Origin: Nocardioides cavernaquae
Lineage (GTDB): Bacteria > Actinomycetota > Actinomycetes > Propionibacteriales > Nocardioidaceae
Direction: 5' to 3'
Assembly (NCBI RefSeq): GCF_003600895.1
Contig: NZ_QYRP01000002.1
Location: 1,426,001-1,490,000, forward strand
Length of the DNA stretch: 64,000 nt
Part shown: in pieces, positions 23,864-31,197 of the stretch
Numbering within the stretch: the first letter of the stretch is position 1
Layout of the letters: every line of letters starts with the position of its first letter
The notes under the pieces: generated by a model
Told to the model about the DNA's origin: nothing
Database searches by the model: none
Seen by the model: only the letters and a program-made list of their open reading frames with translations
Position numbers and translations under genes: made by a program

Positions 23864-24993
23864 CGGCTGTCGTGCTCCGCGAGGTGGCGGTGGATCTCGG
23901 GCCACGTCTCCACGGCGGCGCGCGGCGACGCGATCAGGCCGAGGTGGCTGAAGCCGCTGACCCCGTGGAAGCGCACCTTCGCCGACGGGTAGGCGCGGAC
24001 GCCGGCTTCGACCGACGCGGCGTTGGCCAGGGTGTCGTGAGCGCTGCCGATGAGCAGCAGCGGCGCCCTGAGCCTCTCCATCCGGACCACGAAGTCCTCG
24101 CGCAGGTGGACCACGCCCGCGGCCAGCTCGCTGCGGGCAACAAGCAGCGTGAAGGACTGGTTGATGAACCGGCCCGGGTAGCCGGGCATCGAGGCCACGA
24201 AGCGGTCGTTCGCTCCGATGCGGGCCAACACCTCGGTGCGGCCGAGGTTGCTCGCCAGCGTCCAGGGCTTGGTGACCTCGCGCATCGGGGACATCCACCG
24301 GTACATCCGCTGGGTCAACGGTGCCGGGATGCCGCCCATCATCTGCGCCGGAGCGACGAGCGGCGCGGGTCCCACCAGCGAGGAGATCAGCCGCATGCCG
24401 GCGTACGTCGGGTTGAGGCGGTAGTCGGTCGGTGTGCCGAGGGTGCTGATCGAGGCGATCGGCAGGTCGGGTGCGTGGGCGCCGAGCAGCAACGACATCG
24501 TGCCGCCGTGTGACCAGCCGACGAGGTGCACGGGTGCTCCGCCGTGCTCGGCGGAGATCCGGAGGACAGCGGTCGGCAGGATGTCGCCGACCCAGTCCTC
24601 GAAGCCCATGCCGCGGTCAGCGAAGGTGATCTGCCCGTAGTCGATCGTGTACGTCGGTCGGCCGGCGTCCACCGAGGTGCGGGCGTCGACCCCTGCCAGG
24701 TGCGCGGCGAGGCTCTGGCCGGGACGCAGGTCCCAGCAGCTGACGGGGACCGCGAGCGGCGTCACCAGGAGCACCGGGTTCCCTGTCTGGCCGCTGTGCG
24801 GGGCCACTCGCGCCACGGTGGCGTGGTCCTCGGTGTACAGGACCTCGGTCGGGGCCGGGCGGCTCGGCTCGACGCCGTCGCCCAGCCAGGAGACGCCCCA
24901 GGCGTTGCGTGCGATCCGGCGCGCGATCGCCGATCGGCTCGGGCGCCGGGAGTTGCGCGTGCCCGGGGTGGGGGAGGTGGTCTCGATGGTCAT
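23860..24993 (-). CDS. Alpha/beta hydrolase (PHA synthase/depolymerase-like)
   Basis: A 377-residue alpha/beta-hydrolase. The nucleophile elbow is GWSHGG with Ser161, followed by a candidate acid in GSAHDTLAN and a late His in GFSHLGLI. The N-terminal segment (PVLLVTPLAVPVSCWDLRPGQSLAAHL) resembles the PhaC/polyhydroxyalkanoate-synthase branch, which uses Cys; here the residue is Ser, so hydrolysis or acyl transfer is more likely than polymer synthesis. The ATG shares one base with the stop of the acyl-CoA ligase gene (TGATG), so the two are translationally coupled. Its 3' end overlaps the diiron gene's end by 4 bp. It may release or transfer the acyl chain that the ligase activates. Confidence 0.82.
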   Translation of the reverse strand: MTIETTSPTPGTRNSRRPSRSAIARRIARNAWGVSWLGDGVEPSRPAPTEVLYTEDHATVARVAPHSGQTGNPVLLVTPLAVPVSCWDLRPGQSLAAHLAGVDARTSVDAGRPTYTIDYGQITFADRGMGFEDWVGDILPTAVLRISAEHGGAPVHLVGWSHGGTMSLLLGAHAPDLPIASISTLGTPTDYRLNPTYAGMRLISSLVGPAPLVAPAQMMGGIPAPLTQRMYRWMSPMREVTKPWTLASNLGRTEVLARIGANDRFVASMPGYPGRFINQSFTLLVARSELAAGVVHLREDFVVRMERLRAPLLLIGSAHDTLANAASVEAGVRAYPSAKVRFHGVSGFSHLGLIASPRAAVETWPEIHRHLAEHDSR

Positions 24994-26600
24994 CAGGCGT
25001 TGTCCTGGTCCCAGGTCACGAGCGTGCGCTTGAGCACCTTGCCGGTGGGGTTGCGGGGAAGCTCGTCGAGGAAGATCACGTCGCGGGGCACCTTGTAGCG
25101 GGCGAGGTTCTCGCGGACGTGGGTGCGGACCTCGTCTGCCTCGAGGCGGGCGCCCGGCAGCAGAACGACGAACGCGCGCAGGCGACGGCCGAACTCCTCG
25201 TCCTCGACACCGACGACTGCCACCTCGTGGACGGCGGGGTGCGCGACGAGCAGCTCTTCCACCTCGGCAGGGAAGACGTTCTCGCCGCCGGAGACGATCA
25301 TGTCGTCGTCGCGTCCGTCGACGTAGAGCAGGCCGGCGCGGTCGAAGTGGCCGACGTCGCCGGTGGCGAGCATGCCGTCGATGATCTCCTTGCCGCCTCC
25401 ACCGGTGTAGCCCTCGAAGGGCGTCACGGTGCCGACGAAGATCCGCCCGCGCTCGCCCTGGGGCACGCGGCGACCGGCCTCGTCGAGGATGGCGACCCGG
25501 CTGCCCAGCGCGGGAAGGCCCACTGAGGTCGGGTGGTCGCGGACGACGTCCGGGGTGGCGAGCGTCGCGACGGACACCTCGGTCGAGCCGTAGAGGTTGT
25601 AGATCACCGGGCCGAACTGGTCCTGGAACGCCGCGGAGACTGCGGCGGGGAGGGCCGCTCCGGAGCAGAAGACGATGCGGAGCGAGGAGGTGTCGTAGCG
25701 GGCGATCGTCTCCTGCCCCAGCGCGAGGGTGCGCTGCAGCAGGACGGGCACCGCACAGACGGTGTCGGCGCGGTTGCGCGCGATGTCGCCGAGGAACTGC
25801 TCGGGGTCGAAGTGGCGGCGAAGCACGACCTTCGAACCGGTGGCGATCGTCAGCAGCGTCATGATCAGGCCGGTGCCGTGGAACAGCGGTGGGCCGATGA
25901 CGGTGGCGCCGCCGCTGCGCATCGGCATGCGGTCGAGCAGGCTGCCGGGCAGCGTGTAGCCGCGCGGTTCCGTGCGGGGAGCGCCTTTCGGCGTGCCCGT
26001 CGTGCCGCTGGTCAGGAGGACCAGGCGGCCGGGGCGGGCCGGCGGCGGCGGCGTGGTCGGTGAGCCCGTCGCGATCAGCTCGTCGAGCTCGTCGGTGCGC
26101 TGGGTGATGTCGGTGACGAGCTTGTCGGCGACGACGTCTGCGGCAACCGCAGCGAGATCCGCGTCGTGGACGAGGAGGTTGATGCCTTCACGCGCCGCGA
26201 CCTCGGCTGCCTGGGGCGCGGAGAAGGCGGTGTTCAGCCAGACGGTGTTGAGCCCGGCGCGCGACGCCGCGAAGGCAGCGATGAGCGGAGCGCGGTGGTT
26301 GCGGCACAGGATGCCGAGCGTCTGGCCGGGCTCGTAGCGGTCGCGCAGCACGTTCGCCAGGCGGTTCACCTGCTCGTCCAGCGTGCGGTAGCTGATCTGG
26401 CCCCGCTCGTCGGCGATCGCCGGACGGTTGGGGTGACGCATTGCCGCCAACCGGGGTGCGGCGCCGAAGGGGCCGTACTGCGCAGCGGTCAGTGCCATGG
26501 ACGGCAGCAGGTGGGGCGCGGTCACGGGGAGTGCTCCGGCGCGGGCGAGCGCGACCAGCGAGCGGGCTTCGAGCGCAGCCCGGGCCAGGGGTGTCTTCAC
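24993..26600 (-). CDS. AMP-dependent acyl-CoA ligase (FadD-like)
   Basis: A 535-residue adenylate-forming ligase that activates a carboxylic acid to its CoA thioester. The P-loop-like motif LTSGTTGTPKGAP (A3) is present, along with YNLYGSTEV (A5), the hinge region YVDGRDDDMIVSGGENVFPAEVE-type A8 segment, and the catalytic lysine motif PRNPTGKVLKR near the C-terminus. The start is GTG at 26600, with GAGGAG 4 nt upstream. It is the first gene of a two-gene unit with the hydrolase. Upstream lie GACAAGGTGTC and GGACAGGCTGTCC palindromes that match one in front of the thiolase operon. Comparison with FadD13 of the mymA cluster suggests a medium- or long-chain acid. Confidence 0.92.
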   Translation of the reverse strand: MKTPLARAALEARSLVALARAGALPVTAPHLLPSMALTAAQYGPFGAAPRLAAMRHPNRPAIADERGQISYRTLDEQVNRLANVLRDRYEPGQTLGILCRNHRAPLIAAFAASRAGLNTVWLNTAFSAPQAAEVAAREGINLLVHDADLAAVAADVVADKLVTDITQRTDELDELIATGSPTTPPPPARPGRLVLLTSGTTGTPKGAPRTEPRGYTLPGSLLDRMPMRSGGATVIGPPLFHGTGLIMTLLTIATGSKVVLRRHFDPEQFLGDIARNRADTVCAVPVLLQRTLALGQETIARYDTSSLRIVFCSGAALPAAVSAAFQDQFGPVIYNLYGSTEVSVATLATPDVVRDHPTSVGLPALGSRVAILDEAGRRVPQGERGRIFVGTVTPFEGYTGGGGKEIIDGMLATGDVGHFDRAGLLYVDGRDDDMIVSGGENVFPAEVEELLVAHPAVHEVAVVGVEDEEFGRRLRAFVVLLPGARLEADEVRTHVRENLARYKVPRDVIFLDELPRNPTGKVLKRTLVTWDQDNA

Positions 26601-26622
26601 GGGACTCCTCGGTCAACAGGCA

Positions 26623-26663
26623 GACAAGGTGTCCAGAATACTTTTAGGCAGGACAGGCTGTCC
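26623..26663. promoter_or_regulatory. Two TGTCC-type operators upstream of the acyl-CoA ligase
   Basis: GACA-AGG-TGTC (26623-26633) and GGACA-GGC-TGTCC (26651-26663) are inverted repeats with the same 3-nt spacer. The same architecture (TGGACA-CCA-TGTCCA) appears at 27426-27440 between the TetR and thiolase genes, suggesting a shared repressor, most simply the TetR encoded between them at 26702-27397. Confidence 0.72.
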
Positions 26664-26701
26664 AAGTAATGTGTCTCACGCCGAGCCGATGGACGAGTGC
26701 G

Positions 26702-27397
26702 TCAGAGCGGGACGGGCGCGTCCAGGTCGATGTCGATGCCGGCGAGTGTCGAGGCGCTCTCGACGACCGAGCATGACGCTGCGGTGAGGAACCGGCACAG
26801 GTCTCGTTTCGAGCTCCGGCTCCGCCCGGCCAGCAGCCAGCGGTTGACCACGCTGTCGGTGATGCCGGTGAGTGCGAAGGCGAGGTTCTCCGCGGAGCCG
26901 CGCGGGAGCTTTGCGCCATGGGTCATCTGGGGGATCAGGGCGTTGACCAGGGCGACGACGCTCTGCGAGAAGGCGGTCTTGCCTCCCGTGATGGCTGGTG
27001 ATCCCGGTGTCGGACGGGTCGTGGAGCCGCTGCCGATGAATCGGTGCAGGTTGGCGTGCGCGGTGACCCAGCCGACGTACGTCGTGACGGCGACGCGAAT
27101 CATCTCGCGCAGCGTCGCGCGGGGCACCAGCAGGGGAGCCAGGGCTGCGGTCATCTCGTCGATGATCTGCCCGCGAATCTGCTCGTCCAGGTCCTCGCGG
27201 TCGCGGAAGAGCTTGTAGACGACCGAGCGCGGAATGCCGGCCTCGGCGGCGATGGCCGCGACGCCCACATCGCTGCCGTCGCGATCGATGAGGGTGATGG
27301 CTGCCGAGATCAGGCGGGCCCGTCGCTCCTGGCGGTGGTCGTCCCAGCGCCGGTCGCGACCGTCCGCCGACGTCGGAGCGTCCAATGCCTGGGTCAT
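26702..27397 (-). CDS. TetR-family regulator 2
   Basis: A 231-residue TetR-type regulator. The helix-turn-helix is around VGVAAIAAEAGIPRSVVYKLFRDREDL (about residues 44-70). An N-terminal WDDHRQERR and GWVTAHANLHRFIG in the ligand domain are shared in pattern with the TetR at 22025-22732. It is divergent from the SCP2-thiolase operon, and the 117-bp gap contains two palindromes, one identical in form to those before the acyl-CoA ligase. It is therefore the probable autoregulated repressor of the thiolase/MaoC/ACAD genes and of the ligase-hydrolase pair. An acyl-CoA or sterol-derived ligand is plausible but unproven. Confidence 0.9.
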   Translation of the reverse strand: MTQALDAPTSADGRDRRWDDHRQERRARLISAAITLIDRDGSDVGVAAIAAEAGIPRSVVYKLFRDREDLDEQIRGQIIDEMTAALAPLLVPRATLREMIRVAVTTYVGWVTAHANLHRFIGSGSTTRPTPGSPAITGGKTAFSQSVVALVNALIPQMTHGAKLPRGSAENLAFALTGITDSVVNRWLLAGRSRSSKRDLCRFLTAASCSVVESASTLAGIDIDLDAPVPL

Positions 27398-27425
27398 GCG
27401 AGAAACCTTAGACCGAGTCCTTGAC

Positions 27426-27461
27426 TGGACACCATGTCCAACCTACTTTTGTCTGAGACAA
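27426..27461. promoter_or_regulatory. Operator pair between TetR 2 and the thiolase operon
   Basis: TGGACA-CCA-TGTCCA (27426-27440) is a perfect 6-bp inverted repeat with a 3-nt spacer, matching the elements at 26623-26663. Nine bases further, TTGTCTGAGACAA (27449-27461) is a second perfect palindrome. A further half-site, GTCCAAGACA, follows. These lie upstream of the thiolase ribosome-binding site (GGAGGG, 27501-27506). Confidence 0.75.
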
Positions 27462-27514
27462 CGCGTCCAAGACAGATCGCTCTGCGGTCGCCCGAGCAAC
27501 GGAGGGCCCTTTCG

Positions 27515-28717
27515 ATGGCCAGCAGCAAGGTCTACGTCGTCGGCGTCGGCATGACGAAGTTCGAGAAGCCCGGGTCGAAGGACTGGGACTACCCGGACAT
27601 GGCCCGCGAGGCGGGCACCAAGGCGCTCGACGACGCCGGCATCGCCTACGACCAGGTCCAGCAGGTCCACGTCGGCTACGTCTACGGCGACTCGACCTCC
27701 GGTCAGCGCGCCGTCTACGAGCTCGGCAGGACCGGTGTCCCGATCACCAACGTCAACAACAACTGCTCGACCGGTTCCACGGCGCTCTACCTTGCCGCGC
27801 AGGCGATCCGTGGCGGTCTCTACGACTGCACGCTCGCCCTCGGCTTCGAGAAGATGCAGCCGGGTTCGCTCATGTCGCAGTTCGATGACCGCACGAACCC
27901 GATGATGGACCACCTCATGGCGCTCGCCGAGCTCCAGGAGTTCGCGATGCCGCCCGCGCCGTACATGTTCGGTGCTGCTGGTCGCGAGCACATGGAGCGC
28001 TACGGCACGACGCTCGAGCACTTCGCCAAGATCGGCTACAAGAACCACAAGCACTCGGTGAACAACCCCTACGCGCAGTTCCAGACGGAATACACGCTGG
28101 AGGAGATCCAGAACTCGGCCGTCATCTACAGCCCGCTCACCAAGCTCCAGTGCTCGCCCACCTCCGACGGCTCGGGTGCGGTGATCCTCGCCAGTGAGGC
28201 CTTCGTGGACAAGCACGGCCTCGGCGACCAGGCGGTCGAGATGATCGGCCAGGCGATGGTCACCGACATGGAGAGCACCTTCACCGACAACTCCGCACAG
28301 TCGCTCGTCGGCAAGGAGATGTCCCGTGAAGCGGCACGCCAGGTCTACGAGCAGGCCGGCATCACGCCCGACGACGTGAGCGTGATCGAGCTGCACGACT
28401 GCTTCTCTGCCAACGAGCTGATCACCTATGAAGCGCTCGGCCTCTGCGCCGACGGCGAGGGCGGCAAGCTCGTCGACAACGACGACACGACGTACGGCGG
28501 CCGTTGGGTCGTCAACCCGTCCGGTGGCCTGATCTCCAAGGGCCACCCGCTCGGTGCCACGGGCCTGGCCCAGTGCTCCGAGCTCACCTGGCAGCTGCGC
28601 GGCACCGCCGACGCACGTCAGGTCGAGCGCGCCGCGCAGCCCGGCGGCGTCGCACTGCAGCACAACATCGGCCTCGGCGGTGCTGTCGTCGTGTCCGCGT
28701 ACCGCAAGGCGCAGTAA
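27515..28717 (+). CDS. SCP2-type thiolase / lipid-transfer acetyltransferase
   Basis: A 400-residue thiolase-fold protein of the SCP-x class. The nucleophilic cysteine is C84 in [11 protein letters not shown], with HDCFSANE and [13 protein letters not shown] carrying the catalytic histidines. This branch cleaves 3-ketoacyl-CoA of branched or sterol-side-chain substrates, or acts in retro-aldol-associated complexes. The ATG at 27515 has GGAGGG 8 nt upstream; an in-frame ATG at 27434 falls inside the operator palindrome and is unlikely. It is the first gene of a co-directional set of thiolase, SRPBCC, MaoC, SDR, two ACAD genes and a GMC oxidase, and the probable target of the divergent TetR. 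Confidence 0.92.
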   Translation: MASSKVYVVGVGMTKFEKPGSKDWDYPDMAREAGTKALDDAGIAYDQVQQVHVGYVYGDSTSGQRAVYELGRTGVPITNVNNNCSTGSTALYLAAQAIRGGLYDCTLALGFEKMQPGSLMSQFDDRTNPMMDHLMALAELQEFAMPPAPYMFGAAGREHMERYGTTLEHFAKIGYKNHKHSVNNPYAQFQTEYTLEEIQNSAVIYSPLTKLQCSPTSDGSGAVILASEAFVDKHGLGDQAVEMIGQAMVTDMESTFTDNSAQSLVGKEMSREAARQVYEQAGITPDDVSVIELHDCFSANELITYEALGLCADGEGGKLVDNDDTTYGGRWVVNPSGGLISKGHPLGATGLAQCSELTWQLRGTADARQVERAAQPGGVALQHNIGLGGAVVVSAYRKAQ

Positions 28718-28873
28718 GCGAGTGAGCAGCGAGCTTGCGTCTGTTCGGCGAGCGCACAAGCCGCCGACGAAGTCGGCCGGCCTGACCGGTCCCGGTGCCG
28801 GGCGCCCCTGCCGCCCGGCGCCGATGCACGCCCCCTCCGCATCGCCCATCACCCACACCAAGGAGCAACACCC

Positions 28874-29308
28874 ATGGCTAGCGTTTCCGTCACCCAGGCC
28901 CTCCCCGTCGCCCCGGACGCCGCGTTCGCAGCGCTGTCCGACCTGAGCAACTTCGAGAACTGGCTCACCATCCACCAGTCCTGGAAGTCCGAGCTGCCCA
29001 CGGAGATCACCGTCGGCACCCAGATCACCGAGGTCGTCTCGGTCATGGGCATGGCCAACAAGATCGAGTGGACGGTCACCGACGCCAACCTCCCCGTGTC
29101 GATGACCATCGAGGGCGCGGGCATGGCCGGCGTGAAGATCAAGTTCGTCATGTCCGTCGCCCCGGCCGACGGCGGCTCCGAGGCCACGATCGACGCCGAG
29201 TTCAACGGCACCATGATCGTCGGCCCGATCGGCAAGGCGGTTGCCAAGAACACCCAGGCCGACCTCGAGAAGTCGCTCGCGAAGCTCGCCGAGCTCGTCT
29301 CCGCCTGA
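28874..29308 (+). CDS. SRPBCC-family protein (polyketide cyclase/dehydrase-like)
   Basis: A 144-residue START-like ligand-binding protein. It has an N-terminal strand (VSVTQALPVAPDAAFAALSDLSNFENWL), central sheets including VVSVMGMANKIEWTV, and a long C-terminal helix (KNTQADLEKSLAKLAELV) typical of the fold. No catalytic residues can be identified. It lies 156 bp after the thiolase gene and 32 bp before MaoC. An AAGGAG site is upstream of the ATG. A carrier or binding role for the hydrophobic substrate of the surrounding beta-oxidation genes is inferred from context. Confidence 0.83.
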   Translation: MASVSVTQALPVAPDAAFAALSDLSNFENWLTIHQSWKSELPTEITVGTQITEVVSVMGMANKIEWTVTDANLPVSMTIEGAGMAGVKIKFVMSVAPADGGSEATIDAEFNGTMIVGPIGKAVAKNTQADLEKSLAKLAELVSA

Positions 29309-29340
29309 TTCCTCCCCTGCAGCGAAAGGCGTACTCCGCG

Positions 29341-30249
29341 ATGAGCACCAGCACCGAGACCCCGAAGGCTCCCCGGTCGAGCAAGCCCGTCACCTTCAAC
29401 GACGACGGCATCGGCGAGTGGACCGAGGACGTGGTCTTCGAGGTCACCAGTGAGCGCATCGCGGAGTACGCCGCCGCGACCAACGACCCGATCGAGGGTC
29501 ACCGCAACGGCGAGATCGCGTCGCCCGTCTTCGCGGTCGTTCCCACCTTCTTCTCGATGGCGCCGGCCGCCCTCGAGGTCGCACCGGTCGAGCTCCTGAT
29601 GAAGCTCGTCCACGGCGAGCAGGACTTCCACTTCCACGCACCGATCAAGCCCGGCGACGTCCTCACCTGCCGCGCCCGCGCGACCGGGTACGCCGCGCTG
29701 AGCACCGGCTCGACGGTCGTGGTCAAGGCAGAGACCCGCAACCAGGACGACGTCCTGGTCAACGAGCAGTTCATCACTGCGTTCTTCCGCGGCGTGGACG
29801 CCGGCCAGACCGTCGGCGAGCTCGCCCCGGGACATTCCCTCGAGGCCGCGCTGACGGCCGGCGAGCCGGTCGCCGAGGTCACCGCGCACGTCGACGAGGA
29901 CCAGACGTTCCGCTACTCCCCGGCCTCGGGCGACCCGATGCCGATCCACCTCGACGAGGAGATCGCGATCATGTCCGGCCTGCCGGGCATCATCAACCAC
30001 GGCCTGTGCACGATGGCGTTCACCTCGTGGGCCGCGCTGGAGTCCTTCGTCGACGGCGACGTCACGCGCCTCAAGCGCTTCGCGGTCCGCTTCGCGAAGC
30101 CGGTCCTTCCCGGGCAGGACATCACCACCCGCTTCTGGGACATCCCGGCCACCGCTGACCTGTCCGACGGCGACCGCGCCGTCGGTTTCGAGACCTCCGT
30201 CGGCGACGACCTCGTCATCCGCGACGGTCTCGCCGTCTTCACGGCCTGA
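29341..30249 (+). CDS. MaoC-family enoyl-CoA hydratase 2 (double hot-dog)
   Basis: A 302-residue protein with two hot-dog domains, as in eukaryotic-type hydratase 2. The C-terminal domain carries the catalytic motif YSPASGDPMPIHLDEE (Asp and His of the hydratase-2 motif). The N-terminal domain (about 30-140) lacks it and forms the substrate pocket. It would hydrate trans-2-enoyl-CoA to (R)-3-hydroxyacyl-CoA. The following SDR gene could supply the matching dehydrogenase, so the pair resembles a split multifunctional enzyme (MFE-2). The ATG at 29341 was chosen by domain start; the frame is open to 29068 only as an overlap with the preceding gene. Confidence 0.9.
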   Translation: MSTSTETPKAPRSSKPVTFNDDGIGEWTEDVVFEVTSERIAEYAAATNDPIEGHRNGEIASPVFAVVPTFFSMAPAALEVAPVELLMKLVHGEQDFHFHAPIKPGDVLTCRARATGYAALSTGSTVVVKAETRNQDDVLVNEQFITAFFRGVDAGQTVGELAPGHSLEAALTAGEPVAEVTAHVDEDQTFRYSPASGDPMPIHLDEEIAIMSGLPGIINHGLCTMAFTSWAALESFVDGDVTRLKRFAVRFAKPVLPGQDITTRFWDIPATADLSDGDRAVGFETSVGDDLVIRDGLAVFTA

Positions 30250-30281
30250 CCCCCTCCGAACCACACAGAAGGACATCTCCC

Positions 30282-31151
30282 ATGGGAACTCTTGACGGAC
30301 GCATCGCCATCGTCACCGGCGCGGGTCGCGGCATCGGCCGTGAGCACGCTCTCCTCCTCGCTCGCGAGGGCGCCTCCGTCGTGGTCAACGACCTCGGTGG
30401 CGCCAACGACGGCAGCGGCTCGGACGCCGGCCCGGCACAGCAGGTGGCCGACGAGATCGTCGCGGCCGGTGGGCACGCCGTCGCCAACACCGACGACGTC
30501 TCCAGCTGGGCCGGTGCCGAGGCGCTGGTGAAGCAGGCGGTCGACACCTTCGGCGGGCTCGACATCCTGGTCAACAACGCCGGCATCCTGCGCGACGCGT
30601 TCATCCCGGCGATCGAGGAGCACCAGTGGGACGCCGTCATCGCTGTCGTCCTCAAGGGCACCGCTGCGCCGATCCACCACGCCGCGGCGTACTGGAAGGC
30701 GCAGACGAAGGCAGGCAAGACGGTCGAGGCCTCGATCATCAACACCGCCTCCGCGTCCGGCACCTTCATGCCCAACGCAGGCCAGGCCAACTACGGCGCC
30801 GCCAAGGCTGCCGTTGCTGCGCTGACCCTCGTTGCCGCTGACGAGCTGGACCGCTACGGCGTACGCGCCAACGTGATCGCCCCGATCGCCCGCACCAGGC
30901 TCACCCTGGCCACTCCCGGCATGGGCGCGATCTTCGCGGAGGAAGTGCCCGAGGGCGAGTTCGACGCCTGGCACCCCTCCAACATCTCCCCGCTGATCGC
31001 CCGGCTCGCCGCGGCCGACTGCAAGCTCAACGGCAAGTTCTTCGCCGTGCAGGGTGGCGTCATCCAGGAGATGGAGGGCTGGCACGAGGTGTCGGCCATC
31101 GAGTCCGAGGGTCCGTGGGAGATCGCGGACCTCGCGGACCGCCTGGGCTGA
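30282..31151 (+). CDS. SDR, MFE-2-type 3-hydroxyacyl-CoA dehydrogenase
   Basis: A 289-residue short-chain dehydrogenase. TGAGRGIG spans residues 12-19, VVNDLGGANDGSG has an Asp that selects NAD, NNAG lies near 98, and the catalytic pair is Y-G-A-A-K-A. The insertion DLGGANDGSGSDAGPAQQVADEI is characteristic of the hydroxyacyl-CoA dehydrogenase domain of HSD17B4-like enzymes. It follows the MaoC gene by 32 bp, matching the domain pair of peroxisomal MFE-2 in which the hydratase makes the (R)-3-hydroxyacyl-CoA oxidised here. An AGAAGGA site precedes the ATG. Confidence 0.9.
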   Translation: MGTLDGRIAIVTGAGRGIGREHALLLAREGASVVVNDLGGANDGSGSDAGPAQQVADEIVAAGGHAVANTDDVSSWAGAEALVKQAVDTFGGLDILVNNAGILRDAFIPAIEEHQWDAVIAVVLKGTAAPIHHAAAYWKAQTKAGKTVEASIINTASASGTFMPNAGQANYGAAKAAVAALTLVAADELDRYGVRANVIAPIARTRLTLATPGMGAIFAEEVPEGEFDAWHPSNISPLIARLAAADCKLNGKFFAVQGGVIQEMEGWHEVSAIESEGPWEIADLADRLG

Positions 31152-31197
31152 CGCCCGCCCGATCATCAGCTGCACCATCCCCTCAGGAGACCCGCAC

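Noticed and set aside
27434..27514. Longer thiolase starting at ATG 27434
   Set aside because: That ATG lies inside the operator palindrome and lacks a ribosome-binding site; ATG 27515 has GGAGGG 8 nt upstream and begins at the thiolase fold.
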